A DNA stretch of 64,000 bases from an uncultured Marvinbryantia sp. (GTDB lineage Bacteria; Bacillota; Clostridia; Lachnospirales; Lachnospiraceae): NCBI GenBank assembly GCA_934408725.1, contig CAKRVB010000001.1:176061-240060 (forward strand), given 5' to 3'. Of the stretch, positions 62,233 through 64,000 are shown piece by piece. The position numbers and the translations under genes are program-made. Position 1 is the first letter of the stretch, and every line of letters begins with the position of its first letter. The notes below the pieces were generated by a model. That model made no database searches and was not told where the DNA came from. It worked only from the letters and a program-made list of their open reading frames with translations.

Positions 62233-62257
62233 GGGGCACGGAATACATCCGTGCCCC
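62233..62257. terminator. Hairpin between importer 3 binding-protein and permease genes
   Basis: Perfect 10-base arms GGGGCACGGA (62233-62242) and TCCGTGCCCC (62248-62257) around ATACA. It may stabilise or attenuate the message after the binding-protein gene, as at 27670 and 51427. Confidence 0.75.
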
Positions 62258-62273
62258 CAAATTTTTGCTACAT

Positions 62274-63779
62274 TTACTCTGTTACTTTTTCTGTATTTGC
62301 ATCTATTCCATAGAAATCAAATGGGCTGGTCTCTGCGAATCCGGAAACACCTTTTCTTAAAACAGTTGTCTTGTTGAATAATGCAACAAATCCCATTGCA
62401 TCATCGTCGATAATCTTCTGCACCATCTGATTACCAAGTTCTGCACGAACATCAGGATCTGCTTCCTGTTTCAACTGTGCCAGCAATGTCTTGCATTCCT
62501 CATCTTCAAAGCCACCGATACTGTAAAATGCACCATCTGAGATCACGCTGTCCAGGAAATATTCCGGATCACCGCCCATGTCTGCAACACAGCAGTAAAG
62601 TGCAATGTCAAAATCACCGGTACTCATATATGTTGCATCCGGGTCTTCTTCGCAGACAAGTTCTGATGCTACACCGATCTTAGACAGTTCATCCTGCATA
62701 ACTACTGCGATATCTCCCAGCATACGTGCATCATAATAGCAAATCTTCAGGCTCAGCGGTTCTCCGTCTTTTTCATACATACCGTCCGCATTTAATGTAT
62801 ATCCTGCTTCTTCTATCAAAGATTTCGCTTTCTCTGTATCCACTCCCTGCTTTTCTGCTTTACCATAAGCTGCCACTTCATTAAACGGACCTGCTGTAGG
62901 TGTTACTGCACCTCCTAAGAATCCTGCAATTTCATCTGAATCTACCACATAATTAATGGCATCTCTCATATTCGCATCCAGTCTATTTTCATTTAACAGA
63001 TAAAACTGTACTCTTGTTGCAGGAATCGTGACAAGATCATACGTATCCGGATCCTGCTCGAAAATCTCTATTGCATCGGAAGTAACGCTGTCATAGCAGT
63101 CCAGTTCCCCATTCTGCATAGCCATCAACTCAGAATCTGCATCCGGTATATAGTAAATAACTGCTCCGTCAAGCTTTACATCTCCGCCCCAGTAGTTCTC
63201 ATTCTTAGTTACAGTAACGTCCCCTGCCGGTACAAAATCTTCTATTACAAACGGACCGGTTCCAATGGTTTCTGTATCAAAATCCTGAATAGAATCCACA
63301 TCAATAATTCCATTTCCAGGCTGTGCAAGAAGATTTGGCAATGTTGGGTATGGAGTCTCGGACTCTACTGTAAAGGTAAGGTCATCCAACACATTATATG
63401 TAAACTCGCCCAGAATTGCTTTACCGGAATTCTTTTCTGCAGATCTCTGTAAATTCTTTATCACAATATCTGCCGTCATCGGATTTCCGTTTGAAAATGT
63501 CACTCCGTCTTTCAGTTTAATTGTCCAGACATTTCCATCCAGTTCTGCACTTTCCGCAAGCCATGGCTGTACCGTCATATCATCAGCCATTTTAAACAGG
63601 CTCTCAACCACTCCGTATCCCTGGATCATCCAGCTCTCGTCTCCATCATGTGCATCCAGTGTACTATATGCAAAATTTCTTGCAGCATATAAAATATTAT
63701 CTTCTGCACTGACTGCCTGTCCTGCCATTCCAAGCAGCATACCTGTCATAAGGACACCGATTAGTTTTTTATAATTCAT
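62274..63779 (-). CDS. Peptide/nickel-type substrate-binding protein of importer 3
   Basis: A 501-residue type 2 binding protein, signal peptide ending at QAVSAED, no lipobox. The family core includes VWTIKLKDGVTFSNGNPMT, IGTGPFVIEDFV, and MRDAINYVVDSDEIAGFLGG. It leads importer 3 and the ABC pair. It resembles the importer 1 protein more than the NikA-like one (WLAESAELDGNVWTIKL). Ligand unknown. GGAATATC lies about 100 bases before the start. Confidence 0.88.
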   Translation of the reverse strand: MNYKKLIGVLMTGMLLGMAGQAVSAEDNILYAARNFAYSTLDAHDGDESWMIQGYGVVESLFKMADDMTVQPWLAESAELDGNVWTIKLKDGVTFSNGNPMTADIVIKNLQRSAEKNSGKAILGEFTYNVLDDLTFTVESETPYPTLPNLLAQPGNGIIDVDSIQDFDTETIGTGPFVIEDFVPAGDVTVTKNENYWGGDVKLDGAVIYYIPDADSELMAMQNGELDCYDSVTSDAIEIFEQDPDTYDLVTIPATRVQFYLLNENRLDANMRDAINYVVDSDEIAGFLGGAVTPTAGPFNEVAAYGKAEKQGVDTEKAKSLIEEAGYTLNADGMYEKDGEPLSLKICYYDARMLGDIAVVMQDELSKIGVASELVCEEDPDATYMSTGDFDIALYCCVADMGGDPEYFLDSVISDGAFYSIGGFEDEECKTLLAQLKQEADPDVRAELGNQMVQKIIDDDAMGFVALFNKTTVLRKGVSGFAETSPFDFYGIDANTEKVTE

Positions 63780-63877
63780 CTTGTTATACCTCCTGTGAAA
63801 CCATAATCATCTGTATTATTATTTCACTTCTTCTGAGGCAGTTCAAACAACTTCTTGGAATAGAGATATATCTGACT

Positions 63878-63885
63878 GGAATATC
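63878..63885. promoter_or_regulatory. GGAATATC motif upstream of importer 3
   Basis: GGAATATC at 63878-63885 with GGAATAGA at 63857 and palindromic AGATATATCT between them. The same GGAATATC word closes the 55312 element. Direct-repeat half-sites would fit a dimeric regulator. Confidence 0.4.
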
Positions 63886-63908
63886 TATTGTTCTTTCTGT
63901 CTGAACAG

Positions 63909-64000
63909 TTACTGTTCTTCTATGTAATCCTTTATAAATGTCAAAAATTTTTTTGGCAGCTTTTCCATTTTCTGATCATTACGGAACAGACACACAAACT
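63909..64000 (-). CDS. LysR-type regulator, C-terminal part
   Basis: The last 30 residues or so of a gene that enters from the right edge end at the TAA at 63909-63911. The fragment VCLFRNDQKMEKLPKKFLTF and IKDYIEEQ resembles the final strand and helix of LysR effector domains. It lies 130 bases upstream of importer 3 in the same direction, so it may control that operon. The call is limited by the short fragment. Confidence 0.5.
   Translation of the reverse strand, partial: FVCLFRNDQKMEKLPKKFLTFIKDYIEEQ

Overview
The window reads as chromosomal DNA of a low-to-mid GC Gram-positive anaerobe, most likely a gut member of the Lachnospiraceae. The reasons are the clostridial-type proteins, a group B-like [FeFe] hydrogenase, YesM/YesN two-component signalling, many sugar and chelate ABC importers, and strong AGGAGG ribosome binding sites. 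The genus cannot be fixed from the sequence alone. No rRNA, tRNA, CRISPR array or intact insertion sequence was recognised.

Region 1 (1-9.6 kb) is housekeeping and sugar metabolism: the 5' end of an ABC exporter, a secreted transglutaminase-like protein, a MalY/PatB aminotransferase, nagB-nagA for amino sugar use, a LysR regulator overlapping a small alarmone synthetase, glycogen synthase with an unusual basic/acidic tail, and a D-lyxose isomerase. Region 2 (9.7-15.1 kb) holds a phospholipid operon (UPF0104 membrane protein, CDP-alcohol phosphatidyltransferase, phosphatidylserine decarboxylase, PAP2), a MATE exporter and a small membrane protein. Region 3 (15.2-18.9 kb) is a hexuronate/aldonate locus: uxuA, a LacI repressor and a divergent dehydrogenase carrying two matching operators.

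Region 4 (18.9-29.0 kb) is a galactose-type transporter with its sensor system. MglB, MglA and MglC are preceded in signalling terms by a YesN regulator, a YesM kinase, a membrane-anchored binding protein and an MglB-like lipoprotein. The main MglB looks circularly permuted: the segment that starts an ordinary MglB is found at its C-terminus. Its MglC carries a coiled-coil extension of about 220 residues. Region 5 (29.1-31.0 kb) is a damaged sugar-catabolic segment in which a truncated dehydrogenase is joined to the tail of another gene. Region 6 (31.1-35.1 kb) encodes a fused permease/ATPase and its binding protein in one operon with a monomeric [FeFe] hydrogenase. Region 7 (35.2-39.6 kb) is accessory: a 21-codon gene with its own promoter and terminator, a core-deleted Rpn-family gene and a related fragment, an ATPase gene preceded by five iteron-like repeats, an aldo/keto reductase and an ACT-domain protein.

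Region 8 (39.6-64.0 kb) is the most striking. It contains three complete peptide/nickel-type ABC importers (one closely NikABCDE-like), two SAM methyltransferase genes (one with tandem domains), a DJ-1-like protein lacking its nucleophile, a MATE exporter, a CxxC protein, a His-rich metal-binding protein and a heterodimeric ABC transporter. A LysR regulator enters from the right edge. Repeated intergenic elements with GATATTC and GGGGGAT blocks recur only among these genes. The likely reading is a metal or metallophore acquisition island, possibly involving methylated chelators. That function is inferred, not shown.
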